In this document: in pieces, positions 1 to 13,200 of the stretch
Layout: every line of letters starts with the position of its first letter
How positions within the stretch are numbered: position 1 is the first letter of the stretch
Assembly: GCF_027595985.1 (NCBI RefSeq)
Contig: NC_073303.1
Span: 94,620,591 to 94,684,590 of the forward strand
DNA: 64,000 nt
Source of the DNA: Sorex araneus
Taxonomy: Eukaryota; Chordata; Mammalia; Eulipotyphla; Soricidae
Direction: 5' to 3'
Program-made: the position numbers and the translations under genes
Notes under the pieces: generated by a model
What the model saw: the letters and a program-made list of their open reading frames with translations, nothing else
What the model was told of the DNA's origin: nothing
The model's database searches: none

Positions 1-295
1 GGGGGGGGGGGTGAAATAATTGTTTTAAAATTACAGACATAAATCAAGAAAAGCAATCACCATCAAATTAGTCACTTACTAATGCTGTCGCATTCTCATT
101 CTGCCAAACCCGACAATCAACTACGTGTCATGAATATTTCAGAACGTCTTCATTTACTTCTCCAAATCCAAATTCACACAATATCTAACCTATTTTGTGC
201 ACAAAATATATTTAACTGGCACTGTCATTTAAGTGGAGAGGAGAAGTCAAAGGTCAGCAGTTGATCAATTATCTTTTTAAAAATATAAATATATT

Positions 296-488
296 GGGGC
301 CGGAGCGATAGCACAGCGGGTACGGCGTTTGCCTTGCACGCGGCCAACCCGGGTTCGATCCCCGGCATCCCATATGGTCCCCCAAGCACCGCCAGGAGTA
401 ATTCCTGAGTGCAAAGCCAGGAGTAACCCCTGAATATCGCTGGGTGTGACCCAAAAAGCAAAAAATAAATAAATAAATAAATAAAAGT
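296..488 (+). mobile_element. SOR-type tRNA-derived SINE
   Basis: Head GGGGCCGGAGCGATAGCACA, B box GGGTTCGATCCCC, body CCAGGAGTAATTCCTGAGTG, end GTGTGACCCAAAAAG and an (AAAT)n tail. Close to the consensus inferred from copies in this window, so probably young. Confidence 0.92.
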
Positions 489-1094
489 AAACCTTTAAAA
501 AAATATATATATATAAATATATTTAAAATATAGATATGAATCAATCACCTTTTTTGAAGTGTAACAATGTGGTTTTGTGCTCTAGTGCATGTCTCTATGA
601 GCAATTTTATCCATGTCACTTATCAGGATGTGATTCCCACACAGGTTTTCAGCCAGCGATACAATCAGCAAGTCTACAGTTCTTGACTTTAGTACCCATG
701 GAACTAAAGTTCCTTCCTCACATGTCCTCCTCCCTGGAGCAGAGGGGGATCAAGAATGGACCCCTCAGCAGCCCAGGGCCCAGCTACAGAGGGACCAGCA
801 CTGATGACCTCTAACCCCCCAGATCCTCCCTGATCTCAGCTTCAGGGCTGAGCAGTTTTAGTTAGTTGCGCCAGGTTGGATTCGAGAAAACCAAATGCAA
901 CCACATCTCTTGGACCCTGCCCATGTCTTAGGCCTCGCCACTGTTTTGGAGCCCTATTATCTCTATTATCTCTAGGTCCCACCCCAGGACCTTTGAAGAT
1001 GCTGGCCTTTCTGCCCCCTGAGTCCACCAGTTCAACTGTAGGAAGAGATAGGCAGAGTGTCCTCCTCCCTGCAGCCTAGGGAGTCAGGACTCAC

Positions 1095-1295
1095 TGTCAC
1101 AGGCTGGCCGGTGCCCAACCACACGGGTCCCAGGCACTTCCTCTCCACTGTCCAGGACACACCAGCAGCTATCCTGGGCCGGGTCACATTGAGTCCTGGA
1201 AAAGCTTCCATCCTCCATTCTGCAGGTGGGAAGGGAGCCCGGCCTGGCTCCTCTGGACAGGCGTCCATCCTGGAGAGCGTCACAGAGGCCGGGAC
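1095..1295 (-). CDS. TG: TG exon 15 (type-1 repeat 10)
   Basis: 201 bases, intact. It encodes PGLCDALQDGRLSRGARPGS, then LPTCRMEDGSFSRTQCDPAQ and DSCWCVLDSGEEVPGTRV. This is the tenth type-1 repeat, with its CWCV core. Acceptor TGTCAG, donor GTGAGT at 1,094. Being intact right after the damaged exon 14 argues against general decay of the gene. Confidence 0.95.
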
Positions 1296-4200
1296 CTGAC
1301 AGAGAGGCAGACTCGGTGAGATGGGGGTCCCAAGCTCACCTGCATGACTGACCCCACCTCACATGGCCTGTCTTAACTCTCTGGTACCACCTGCAGGTAC
1401 CTCCAGGGTCCAGCACTGCCTCTCCTTCAGGGTGGAAGCAGAATGAAGCAGGTATCTGTCCTTTGGCCACCGTGCTAAGGACAAGATGGGTAGCCCTGGT
1501 TTTCAGCAGAGGCGAGGCCTCAGCACACTCACGTTCCAGAGACAGCACATTCAGAGGAGCCATTCAGGGTCATTCAAAAGAGATATGAAAGACATTATGA
1601 GATGCCACGGTGGCAAGGGCCAGGAAGGGTGCAAAGGTGGCTGGGAACAACTGTCGAGCCCAAAGCCCACATTTAGGCATCACCATGAGACCTAAATGCA
1701 GGGCCACGCTGCTACAGAGACAGGGAGCATCAGCACGGGACAGCCAGTCAAATGGCACCAATGCTCCCTTTAATGGAGTCCGTGCTGGTCTGTGCTCCTC
1801 CTGCATCCTGCCACAAACCCACAAAAACAGTGGAACTTCGGCAGCTTACAGCAAGCTGATGGTACCACCTATGGAGTAAGCAGGGACGCAGCAGCTCTGG
1901 GTGCTCATGCCCACAGTGCGTTGGGGGTCACTGGGTAGAGGGGGGCAGATACTCACACTGGGCAGTGCTGTTCAGGCCTGGTGGCATGCCTGCTCCTGAG
2001 GCCGGGTCCACGCACCAGCTGCCAGTTTCCAATGCCTGCAGCCTGGCATGCTCTCCTGTCTGAGACAAAGCCACAGGAAGGTGCTTTGGTGGCCCTCAGG
2101 TCTGTGAGCGGAAGTCAACACCCCTGCAAACTGTCCTGATGATAGCTTCCCAACAGAGGTGGATAGCCGTGGCAGTGCCTCCCCTCCCAGTCCCCTTACA
2201 CACATTGTTTCTGAACTCCTGAAACTGTGGGTGGTGGTCTTGCAAGGGGTGTGAAGGGCATGTCAAGAATTGCTTTAAAATTCAATTCTCAGTGAGTCAT
2301 TATCAGAAAATGTTTCATTGGTATACCGATTTTACATATTTATATACCCAGGATTGTATAAAACACGACTTCAACCAAAAAAGTGTTTGAAAAAGTGAGC
2401 AGAGTTCTAGGACCCCTACATTGATGGTTCTGCAGCAGAAACCACAGTGTGGTCTTGAAGAGGATGACGGCTCCTTCAGAGGAGGGATGAGGGACATTGT
2501 GAGGTCCCAAGGTGGCAAGGGGCAGGAAGGGTGCAAAGGTGGCTGGGAACAACTGTCCAGCCCCAAACTTCAGCCACTCACTTGACCCAAGACACCCTAC
2601 TTCAATACCCGCACATTTTCTCTGTCGGTCTGTCGGTCTGTCTCTCTCCAGAAATTACACAAGAAGGAGGGACTAGATTGATTCTCAAGCAAGAATAATC
2701 CTTCCAGGGGGCTGGAGAGATAGCACAGCGGGTAGGGCGTTGCCTTGCACGCGGCCGACCCGTGGGTTCAAATCCCAGCATCCCATATGGTCCCCTGAGC
2801 ACGGCCAGGGGTAATTCCTGAGTGCAGAGCCAGGAGTAACCCCTGTGCATCTCCAGGTGTGACACAAAAAAGCAAAAAAAAAAAAAAATAATAATAATCC
2901 TTCCAGGATGAGGAAGACTAAACTCAGGAACCTGGTGCGCGGTGCCCCACAGGCTCACTAGCTCCACTAGTATCAATGCTCCCCTCTAGTTTCCAGGCAC
3001 CCTGGGAGCTGACTGAAGCAGAGAGTGGCTGCCTCATCCCTGCTAAAATTGACTTACATTTCTTAGAGATGATTCCAGCTGGAATCCTCTGCTTAGGCAC
3101 TTTTTTTATAACTTTTAAATTCATTTATTTATTTTTACAGACTTACAAACTTCTTAGTACCTATTTAGGCACTTTTATACTAATGGTCAGTCACACTAAA
3201 CTATGAGCACCCAGGAGAGGTTATATTTGGGGGAGGTGGTCTCATCACATCTCCCACTGGTGTTGAAGCACAGGTGGAAGGGTACCAATATTCTGCCCAA
3301 ATGACTTTTTGGAAAATTGGTAGCAACTGTAGATGGGGAAATTATAACTTTCTTGAGGCTTCAAGATAACCCTTGCTATCAGTAGATAGGTTTTACACTA
3401 TCTACTCAATGTTATCATTGAGTGACTCAATGTTATCATTGAGTGACTCAAGGTTATCATTAAAAAAAATTTAAACGGGTCAGAGACCTTGAATTTTATC
3501 CCAAGGGTACCAAATACCCCTGAGCAGTGCTAGATGGGGCCTACAGACTCCCAGCACTATCCATCCCTGTGTACCATTGTGGGGTAGAGGGCTTAGCAAT
3601 TAATCCAAAACTGAAGCACAGAGAAGCAAGTACATTGTCTAAAGTCTCATAGCAACATCTACAAGAAACAGGACAAGAATCCAAGCCTAAAATTTCTTGT
3701 GAATTTTTTTACTAAACAAATTGATTGAGAGAGAGAAAAGTCGTCATGAGAGAAAGTGCTGGTACCCTTCCTGAACCATTGGACCTTACCTCTAGACAGG
3801 TGGGGATAAACAGGTTTCTGGGAGATGGGATGCTTTGGGATCCAGCCTGTTTCCAACTGGAAAGTAACCCATTGGCTCGGGATGTCTCACAGGTGGAGGG
3901 GCCTGTAGGTGAGAGAAGTACTTAGCAGACTGGTGCGGATGCTGAGGGAGAGAGAGAGCCTGAGCATCAGAGCCAGGTGTGTGTATATGTGTGTATGTAT
4001 GTGTATGTTTGTGTGGGGGGTAAGGGGTGCTCTGCAGAGAGCTGGAACCACAGAAGATAAAGCAGATAGGGTGCAGAGATGACATGAGATACAGCAGCTC
4101 TGAGGCAGGATTCAGGCATTTAGTTGATAGACCTGGGAAGTGTCGTGGGATTAGATCATTGGTGTGAGGGGGTGGACAGAACTAGAGAAGTGAATAAAAA

Positions 4201-7200
4201 GCCCAGAAGCAGGGTGTGGGGGACCCTGCTTGGCTCCTGCCCTCTCAGCGGCTTCCACCTGAGAAAGCTGGTCGTTCAGAAAGGTCAGGGTCAGCGAGCA
4301 TAGTCCAGCTCTGGACACTGGCTCCGCTGGGGACACATCAGCAGGGGTTCTCCCATCCCCAACCCACTGGATAACAACACCTGTGCTCATAGCTCATGGT
4401 GCCTGCAGTTAGGCTCAGAAAGGAGGGATCCACAGGCTTCACTTACACTGTGGAGGCTTTGAGAAGCGGGCAGTCAGCGAGGCAGGAATGTATTGGCCCT
4501 TCCTGTCCACACACCAGCAGTGTCCTAGAAGACAGTCCCAGGTCAGGATTCAGGAAGCATACAGGGATGCCCACACCCTGCAAACAACTCTCCCTCTGAG
4601 CATTCACAGCCATCCCGGGAAAACCCCATTCCTGTGCACTTCCTGTGAGAACTGCCCATGATCCCAGGTCTCAGTAGCCACCACCTCAACCTTGAGGTTG
4701 GCACAAGCTTACTTCTCTCATGGTACAAAAGAGGACACATAGGACAGGGGGCTCGGTGATTAGCCCATAGCTGCCGGGATGGGCCCGGTTTCCCCTCACT
4801 TGCCCCAGTGACTGTGGGTTCTTTCCTCCAAAGGCAAAGGGCCCATGAGAATCCCCTTGACACCATCACCTTAGGCCCACCCTGCTCACCAGTCTGGGCA
4901 TGGCACTGCATGGGCTCCCATTGTCCTGAGGCATCACACTGTGGTATATAGGGCAGAGAGGCTCCTGTCCCGTCACCCACAGCAGGACTCTGTCTCTGAT
5001 AGAAGTTCCAGGCTGCATCAGGAGAGTGGTGTCAGAGGTGAACGATGAAGTGGGGAAGCCGAGAGCTACCCAGCATGTCCTGCCCCCACAAAGGAGACCC
5101 TCACGTGGACATATTTCCACCCACACTGCATAAGGGGCCCTTGAACAGCAGGAAGGCGTTTGCCAGTGTTCCTTCAACCTACATGTAGGTGGAGGTCTGA
5201 GAGAATCTTTGCAGTCCTCTAGGAAAGGTAACATGATCTCATTAAATGGGTGGAAACTGAGACATAGGAATGGTCCTCAGAGGTCCTAGCAAGCTGAAAT
5301 GCTACTAATCAGGTGAAGTTGGACTTGGACTTAACCTCTGCCCCCACTGGTAGAGTCACAATGGGGAGATAACAGCAGCTCCTCATGGAACACTCGGATG
5401 TCCCATACACAGATCAGGGCATCTAGTTGGTTCAGAAATGCCAAGCACACTTCTCTATTATCCACAGCTGATAACTCATAACCACTGATGCTTTGGGGAG
5501 TTCCTGTGAGGATTAGATAAGACCATATGGCAAGTACCTGAAACCCAGTAGTTCCTCAATAATAGGGTGCCCCTCCTTTACCCTTCAGGGTGACCCCAAA
5601 TCCTTGAAACTGGAGAGGAGCCCATTAAAATCAGGCCATAAAGGGGGGGCATATGGAATTGCCACCTTTGATCTCTGAAAAAGAAACCTGTCTCCAATAC
5701 ATCGTGTGGGACTCTGCCCTCAGCAGGCTTTGCTGAGTCTCTTTGGAGAGATGTGCTTCAATGCTGACAGGAACCACACAACTAGCTTGCTTTTTCAGTC
5801 CGAAAAATCTTTTGTCTGGGGAAAACCAACCCAATGAAGTCCTGAAGATGAGCCAAAGGCAACTCAAGTTGAAGTTCAAGCCCACCCAGATGAAATGAGT
5901 ATGAGAAGAGCATGGTACTCACTAGACTGGGCTGCCAAGTGGAGGGCATAATCGCCTCCATTCAGAAACTTCTCTATGAAAGTCTCCCGGGAGGGAGAGA
6001 GTTGAGGAAGGGCCAGTTCTTCATCAGTTAGTTGGATTCCCTTGGCCACTAAGAAACTCTCTGCCAGAGGGTACCAAGAACTGTTAGAGGCCAATATGAT
6101 CTCTTCTGTGTCCTCAATGAACTGCAGAACGCGAAGCTTCGCTTCCTCACAAGAGCCTGGACCTAAGAGAGTAAGATATTCTTATATCTTATATTCTTAT
6201 ATCTTATCTTCTATCACCCCACAAACACAGCTCCCTTGAACCATTTTGAAGTGTGTGCACAAATGCATATACACACAAGCACGTACACACACATTTGTGT
6301 CCCCACAGTTTTCTTTGCTTCATCTCCTTCCACACCCTAGAATGTTCTTTCTATTTTATCTCCATGAATTAATTTAGTCAATAGTTATAGAGAACTTATT
6401 ATGTAAGGAGACTAGTAATTCTTAATGTCAGGCATTTACTTAGCCTTATTTAATTGATGTAACAGTCCAGGAGTTACCTATAGTATAGGTGAGAAAGTGA
6501 TGAATGTAAGTCATATAACTTAAGTTTCCAGCTAGCCTTGAAGATTTGAATGAAGTAGACGAAGGCAGCACAGTCTGGAAAGAAGGTAGGAAGGAAGGAA
6601 GAAAGGAAAGAAGGAAGGAAGGAAAGAAGGAAGGAAGGAAGGAAGGAAGGAAGGAAGGAAGGAAGGAAGGAAGGAAGGAAGGAAGGAAGGAAGGAAGGAA
6701 GGAAGGAAGGAAGGAAGGAAGGAAGGGAGGGAGGGAGGGAGGGAGGGATAAAGGGAAGGAGGAGGAGAGGGAGGGACCTAGTTTTCTCTAGGCTTAGTTC
6801 CACATTTGACACTCAATTATTCAATCTGACACCTTAAAAACACACACATATGGGGCTGTAGAGATTGTACAGTGGTTAAGGATCATGCTTTGTTCTTTGA
6901 CACCACCACCACATGGTCCCCTAAGCATCTCCAGATGCAACTCTGGAGGTCCTATAAATTGTGCTGCATGTGGGTCTAGAGGACTCCAACTATTACCAGC
7001 TAAACGGAATAATCCTTTGGACCATAACACTAACACAGTATCACATCCTTAGATCTTTGAAGTGAACTGAAGGCCTGGTTGGCCAAAACTCACTGGTAGG
7101 GGCCAGAGAGATAGCACAATTATTAGGACACTTGCCTTGCATGTGGTCAATCTGGATTCTATTCTCAGTACCCCTTATGGTGCTCCAAGCACAGCCAGGA

Positions 7201-10200
7201 GTAATTTTTGAGCACAGAACCAGGAGTAACCTCTGAGCATAGCCATATGTTGTCCCCGAACAAACAAACAAACAAAAATCACTGGAAGGGGCCCTCAGGC
7301 CTCATTGAGCACTTGGGACACCCAAAACGCACATGTGTACACACATGCAGCACTTTTTAACACAGTTTTACTCACATGCTGGGATCTTGTTTGGCCCTGT
7401 CTGAGTCCCTTGTAGTTGTTGACCAGCCTCATCCACACACCAGCAGCTCCGCAGGTCCAAGTGTGCTAAAGGAGAGTTAAAGTCTGAGTAGGGCCCAGGG
7501 TACCGGGTTAACTGGCCTTTTAGAATTTGCCAAAAGAGGTAGGGCTCAAGGAGGATGTTCTTCTCAGGCTGTGTAGGCTTGCCTTCCAACACCTCCAGCG
7601 GGACATCCTGGAAAACAGAGTATCTTGCCAGCCCTGGGAAGATGCTATGTTGGCCAGACTCATACAAACTTTGAACAAAGAAATGGAAGCTTCCGGAAGC
7701 TGCTTCTCTGTAGCTTATGTTCTTCATTAGCAGCTGGATAGAAACCAGCTCTTCACCACCTCTGTTCTGATCCTTCCACCGTCCATACCACTCAAAGGCC
7801 TGCTCGGGGGGACCGTCACATTGAATGCGTCTCCACTGCCCACTGGCACTGCACTGTGGAACGTAGATGTCGGAGAGGGTGGCCGATGTGTTAGAATCCC
7901 AGAACAGGGTTCTCACTGTGCCAAGGAAGGCTCGCTCAGCCTGTAACTGGCAGGGTGTGGGGCCTGGGGAGAAACAGCAAATAGCATGGCAGATTGAGAA
8001 GTCAAATAAATATGAAAGACCTGGATTGAAACATTAACTGTGCACTAGGCCTAAAGCCTGATAGAGCCACAGAAATCCCCTCAACCTCATGTTCAGAGAG
8101 TATACCCCTCACTGACTCAGCACTGGAGCAACTGACTGCCATCATCACAGCGGAAATGTAGGTGGCCCAAATATTAAGACAAAATCAACCCCCTTCCTGC
8201 ATCAATTAGTATAATTCATATTATCCAGACTGTTCTGGACACTTTTTAGGGGGTTGGGGGTGGGAGAGTGAATATCTGGTTTACTCCTGGCTCCTGTACT
8301 CAGAAATCATGCCTGGCATGCCAAAGGAACCATGTGCAGTTCCAGGAACTCCAACTAGGTCACCCTTGTGCAAAAGCAAGCATCTTAGTCCCTGTACTAT
8401 CTCTCCAGCCCACACTCTTTAAATTAGCCAGCAAACAGGACCACTAACAGAATTGTGTGCTTAAGCTATCACTAACTTCTTTGTTTCTGTCATGCATTGT
8501 GCTAGAGCCCCTAGAAAAAGTCAGTTGATAGATTAGATGTCCAACTGGCTTACATTGTGTAGGTTCTCCAGGTCCACTTTGGGTTCCAGGAATTGTCTGA
8601 CCCTCTGCATCCACACAGTAGCACTCTGAGCCAAAGCATTGCACAGGTAGAAAGTGCCCCTCGCTGGTACAAGAAGGCACAAACAGGCTGGATCCTGCAG
8701 GCTGGCTATTAGAAAGACTTTGCATGCGAGCCCTTTGTTTTTCACACCGTGTGGGACACCTCGGCCGACTGCCTCGAAGCCTGGATCCTGGAAGCTCTTG
8801 GCCACGGGAATCCACACACCAGCACTCTCCAGCAAAGCACTGAATATCCTCATAGCGCCCTTCCTCTGTGCATGATGGGACAAAAAGGCTGCCAGGAGTC
8901 TGCTCACAGCCTTGGGAGCTGAGGGCCATTTCCATGACATCCCCCAAGTCTCTAGCTATGTCAACTGGGACAGAAAGGGCATGTTGCAAGAAGAGAAGGA
9001 ATTCTGGAAGCTCCAGAAGAGAAGCCAGTAATTTCAGGGCCTTCACATTCTCTTGTAAGTTGACCTCGAAGCCAAAGTTGCCCACAATTGTCTTATTGAT
9101 AGAAACCCCTTCCTTGGAGACTTCAAGCATTTCTGTGGCAGGATCTGAATCTAAGTCCACAGAGAAGGGCTTGGTTGCATCAACTAGAGTCCCTCCATTC
9201 TGCAAGCCTGGGAGACCAAGCTTCTGGAAAATCTGACTGAAGTTAAATGTACCTCTTGAACCAAGGGCTCCTGACAAATTAAACTGGCCAGCATTCTCCA
9301 AGAATTTCCCGCCAAAGAGGTTTTGCTGGAGTTGCTTTGAGTTGGTTGTAAACTGAAGGGCCAGACGAGCCAGCATACGGGAGGGGAAAATTGCACGGAT
9401 GGCTTCTCTGAGGAGACTTTCTGAGGTAACAATCTGTGTGTCCTGCCCTTCTTGGATTGGGCGGAAAATCCCAGAGTCCACAAAGAGATCCTTGAACAAG
9501 GATGGGCAGGAAGCGGCAGACTTGGACACGCCCGGAGAGACCTGTCGTTCCTCAGGAGCCGAGAAGAGTAAGCTATATTGGCTGAAGTAGCCCACGGGTC
9601 CAAAGTGGAGTTTAGACAGAGCTCGCCGCCTCTCCGAGAGACAGGCTTGATCTTCAGCTGCACAATACAGAGCAAACAGACATAAGTTATCCTCAGAAGA
9701 CAACCCTCAGATCTTTCCAGTAATAACATGTCAAAGCTTCTATCAAGGGACAAGGGAAGGTGACATGACAGCTCAGGTGGCAGAGCACATGCATGACATG
9801 GGCAAGGCCTGAGTTCTAACACCACATGCTACCCCCCAAGTAATGTTTGAAGAGCCTTCGTGCCCCCCAAACCCCAATGAGGGTGGTAGGCTGGTCTTTA
9901 AAAAGTTTAGGTCAAGGGGCTTTAAAAACAATACAGTCGATAAGGCTTGCCTTGCAAACAGCTACCCTGGGTTCAATCCCTGGCACCACATAGGTCCCCG
10001 TGAATCTCTCCAAAAGTGATCTTGACCGCAGAGCCAAGAGTAAGCCTTGATCTCAGTCTAGAGTAAGGCCACCCTGCCTCCCATGCCCCACCTCCAAATT
10101 TGGCCCAGAACAAGTGCATTTTATTCCTTTCTTCTCTGTATCCTTGTCTTTGTCCTTCCCCTCTGAGTTGTGGGATAAGAGGAAGGACACATTAGGGTGC

Positions 10201-13200
10201 AAGTTTTTCTGTAGCTATGAATTCTCCTGGACTTTACTCTCCAGGGTCGACCACCCTTCTAAGAGAAGATTCAAGATACTGGTCGACCTGCAGAAAACTC
10301 AACCGTCTCAAGTAATGATGATCTCCCGGCTGCTCTACCTGGGTCAAGTCTTGTCTGAAATCCCCCAGTGTGACTTTGTTTGGAAATAGGGTCTTTACAG
10401 ACATACTGAGGTCAGACAAAATCATGTTGGCCTGCGACCCTACATCTAATGACTTCTGTCCTTACTAGAGGGCCTGGTGAAGAGACTACAGAGGTAGACT
10501 GAGAGAAGGGCCGGGAAAGATGGAGACAGAGACTAAAGTAACACAGTCGGTAATGAAGACTGGACCTCCGGCTGCCATCCAGGAAGTGGTAAGGAAATGT
10601 TCTCTCCTAGAACCCTCAGAGGGAGCATGGCTCACACCTTGAGTTCAGTCTTCCTCTAGAGCAGCTTGGTGCCTTGTGAGACCCCAGATTATTCCAAGGG
10701 ACCACAGGTAAATCACTTAAATAAATAACCACACGTAAAACTAGGGGCAACTGGTAAGACACAATGGTCCACAGAAATGTAACAAGTTTGGAAAGAGGAA
10801 CCATGGGCAGAAACCAGCTTCATAAACCATAGGGACACCACCACTGAACAGAGGGCACAGCAAATTCAACGACAGATAAATATTTGAACATTCAATGACA
10901 AATAATGTCTTCCAAAATCAAGTGCACCATGAATCTGAGGTAATTCTGGCAGTGCTCGCCATGCTGCGTTTCTTGGGTAAAAAGATGTGGCAAGTGGAAC
11001 CAGATTAAGAAGCCGGAGCTGAAGAACTGTGGGATGACAGTTGTCTGTCTTGTCTTCCAGTTTGTGGCAATATTTCTTCAGCACACCCATGTGAAACTAA
11101 TATGCCAACAGATTCCTATCTGATTCCAGTGAAATACTATCTTGTTGGAATTCTTAATAAGTACTAATATTTCATTAAAGTTTCTTCTTGAGGTTGTCTC
11201 TTTCCTCTTTCTGGCTTTCTCGGTAGTCTTGTCTTAACTAAGGAGGTTTATTTCTTTGAAGATAAAAGCCACACCTAAAATGCTATGATTATTTGCCACT
11301 TTAAGAAATATTTCTTCCCTGTAATGTAATATTTCTTTTAATATAATGCACTGATGTCCACTTGAAAACATAAGTAACACATTTTTCTAGGCTTCTTGGA
11401 CATTTCTCTGAGATTGTTAACTGCCTGGTCAGGACATTTTATCTGAATAACTGAGACGGACTATAATCACATTCACTGTATCACCATCATCCCTTTGCTC
11501 ATCAATTTGCTGGAGCAGGCACCAGTAACGTCTCCATTGTAAGACTTGTTGTTACTGTGTTTGGCATATTGAATATACTATGAGTAGCTTGCCAGGCTCT
11601 GCTGTGTGGGCGAGATACTCTCAGTAGCTTGCCGGGTTCTCTGAGAGGGGCAGAGGAATTGAACCTGGATCGCTCCAGCCATAATCACAGTAAGAAAAAA
11701 ATTATATTCAAATTCCAGGAACCTTCCCTTTTCTCCATAAAACCATGAATATTAGAGGTTTTCCACCATCCACCTGAACTTGTAAAATAATTCTTTTGCC
11801 TTGGACAACTTGGATGCCAAAAAGGAAGCTAGCTATTTTTATCTGTAACCAAGCAACTAAGAAATAACTTTAACATGTGGTCAAAGGAAGAGGAATAGAC
11901 CTGAAACATCAGAATACATGGCACAACTCTCAGCAAGGCTAGCTCTACCTTTAATAACTGTTAGAGCAGTTATTAAATATTATTAACAGTTATTAAATAA
12001 TACTATTAAGTAATATTATTATTAACCTTTATAAAATATTATTATTAGTCATTATTAACAGTTATTAAATATGATAGAAATTAACATCACTGCTTTCTTT
12101 CATTTGTTATGTAGAGTTACCAAGGAAAAACAATTTCAGGTATTAGTTACATATGGTATTTGTTTCCAAGGAAATTGGACTGATTAACCAGCAACAAAGA
12201 ATAAAAGTATATGATCTGTTGATTAATAGATTTGCTTTAAATTTGGAAAAAATGTGGTTTTTCTTTCCACTTGAAAATAAGTAAGAAAAATATTCCTTAG
12301 GTTTTATGGAGCTAAATGTAATTGCAAATACCCATAAGGGAGAATTTTGTAATTTCTTTTTAAACATCCTCATCCATAGCAGATAGAATATTCTCAGTGA
12401 GAGCACTCTAAATGTTACATTTGAGGAACTGAATGACAAAATAGGAAAAAAATAGTGCATGAGTATTAACACACACACATTCTAAGGACTTAGAAATACC
12501 TGTATCCTCCTTCAGTCACTGATTGAAATTTTACTGAATCTACCTTGATCACCCAACTCAGAAGCCTGCGAAATGCTCCTGGGCCCTTCCACCTTCCTCC
12601 TTGCTGATATCCTTCAGAATCTAATAAAGTCTAACTAAAATGATACATTCTTCAAACTCATACTCTTCTCCCTACATCTACTTCTACTTCCTTGTTTGTG
12701 CATGGACTGTGTTGTTTAGTGTTTCCCAGAAAGACTTGCCTGAGGCTCTCAAACTATGACCTTTAGAAATAGGACAATTATCGAGCAACTGATCAAGACA
12801 AGGTCACATTCTTGGAGAGTGTCTCAATCCAATGCAACTGGCATTTTTTTTTCTTCTGTGCTCAGGGGTTACTCTTGGCTTTGCACTCAGGAATTACTCC
12901 TGGCGGTGCTTGGGGGACCATATGGGATGCCGGGGATCGAACCCGGGTAAACATTTGTGATTACGTTTCGGTCACACAATGTTCAAGTGCCCATCCCTCC
13001 ACCAGTGCCCATTCTCCACCACCAATGTTCCCAGTATACCTCCTGCCACCCCCACCTCTTCCCACCCCCTGCCTCTGTGGTAGGCACATTCCCTTTTACT
13101 CCCACTCTCTCCTTCTGGGTGCTACAGAATGCAATACAGGTACTAAGCAGCCATCATGTTTGGTCCATAGTCTACTTTCAGCAAGTATTTACCATCCCGA

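Noticed and set aside
1-1094. TG exon 16
   Set aside because: I looked for the expected PRCPLPFN-like segment on the minus strand and did not find it; it probably lies outside the window.
2040-2061. Use of the good downstream acceptor (after TTTGTCTC) to rescue exon 14
   Set aside because: Splicing there from exon 13 changes the frame of the conserved 3' half and would carry the wrong phase into exon 15.
4151-4390. Open frame between exons 13 and 14, considered as an extra or replacement TG exon
   Set aside because: No type-1 repeat pattern (no CWCV or PQC) and no matching acceptor/donor phases.
6474-6812. Open frames on both strands with Lys/Glu/Gly or Pro/Ser/Phe repeats
   Set aside because: These are the (GGAA)n microsatellite translated in both directions.
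12143-12478. 111-residue open frame on the minus strand
   Set aside because: AT-rich, low complexity and hydrophobic by composition only; no family resemblance.
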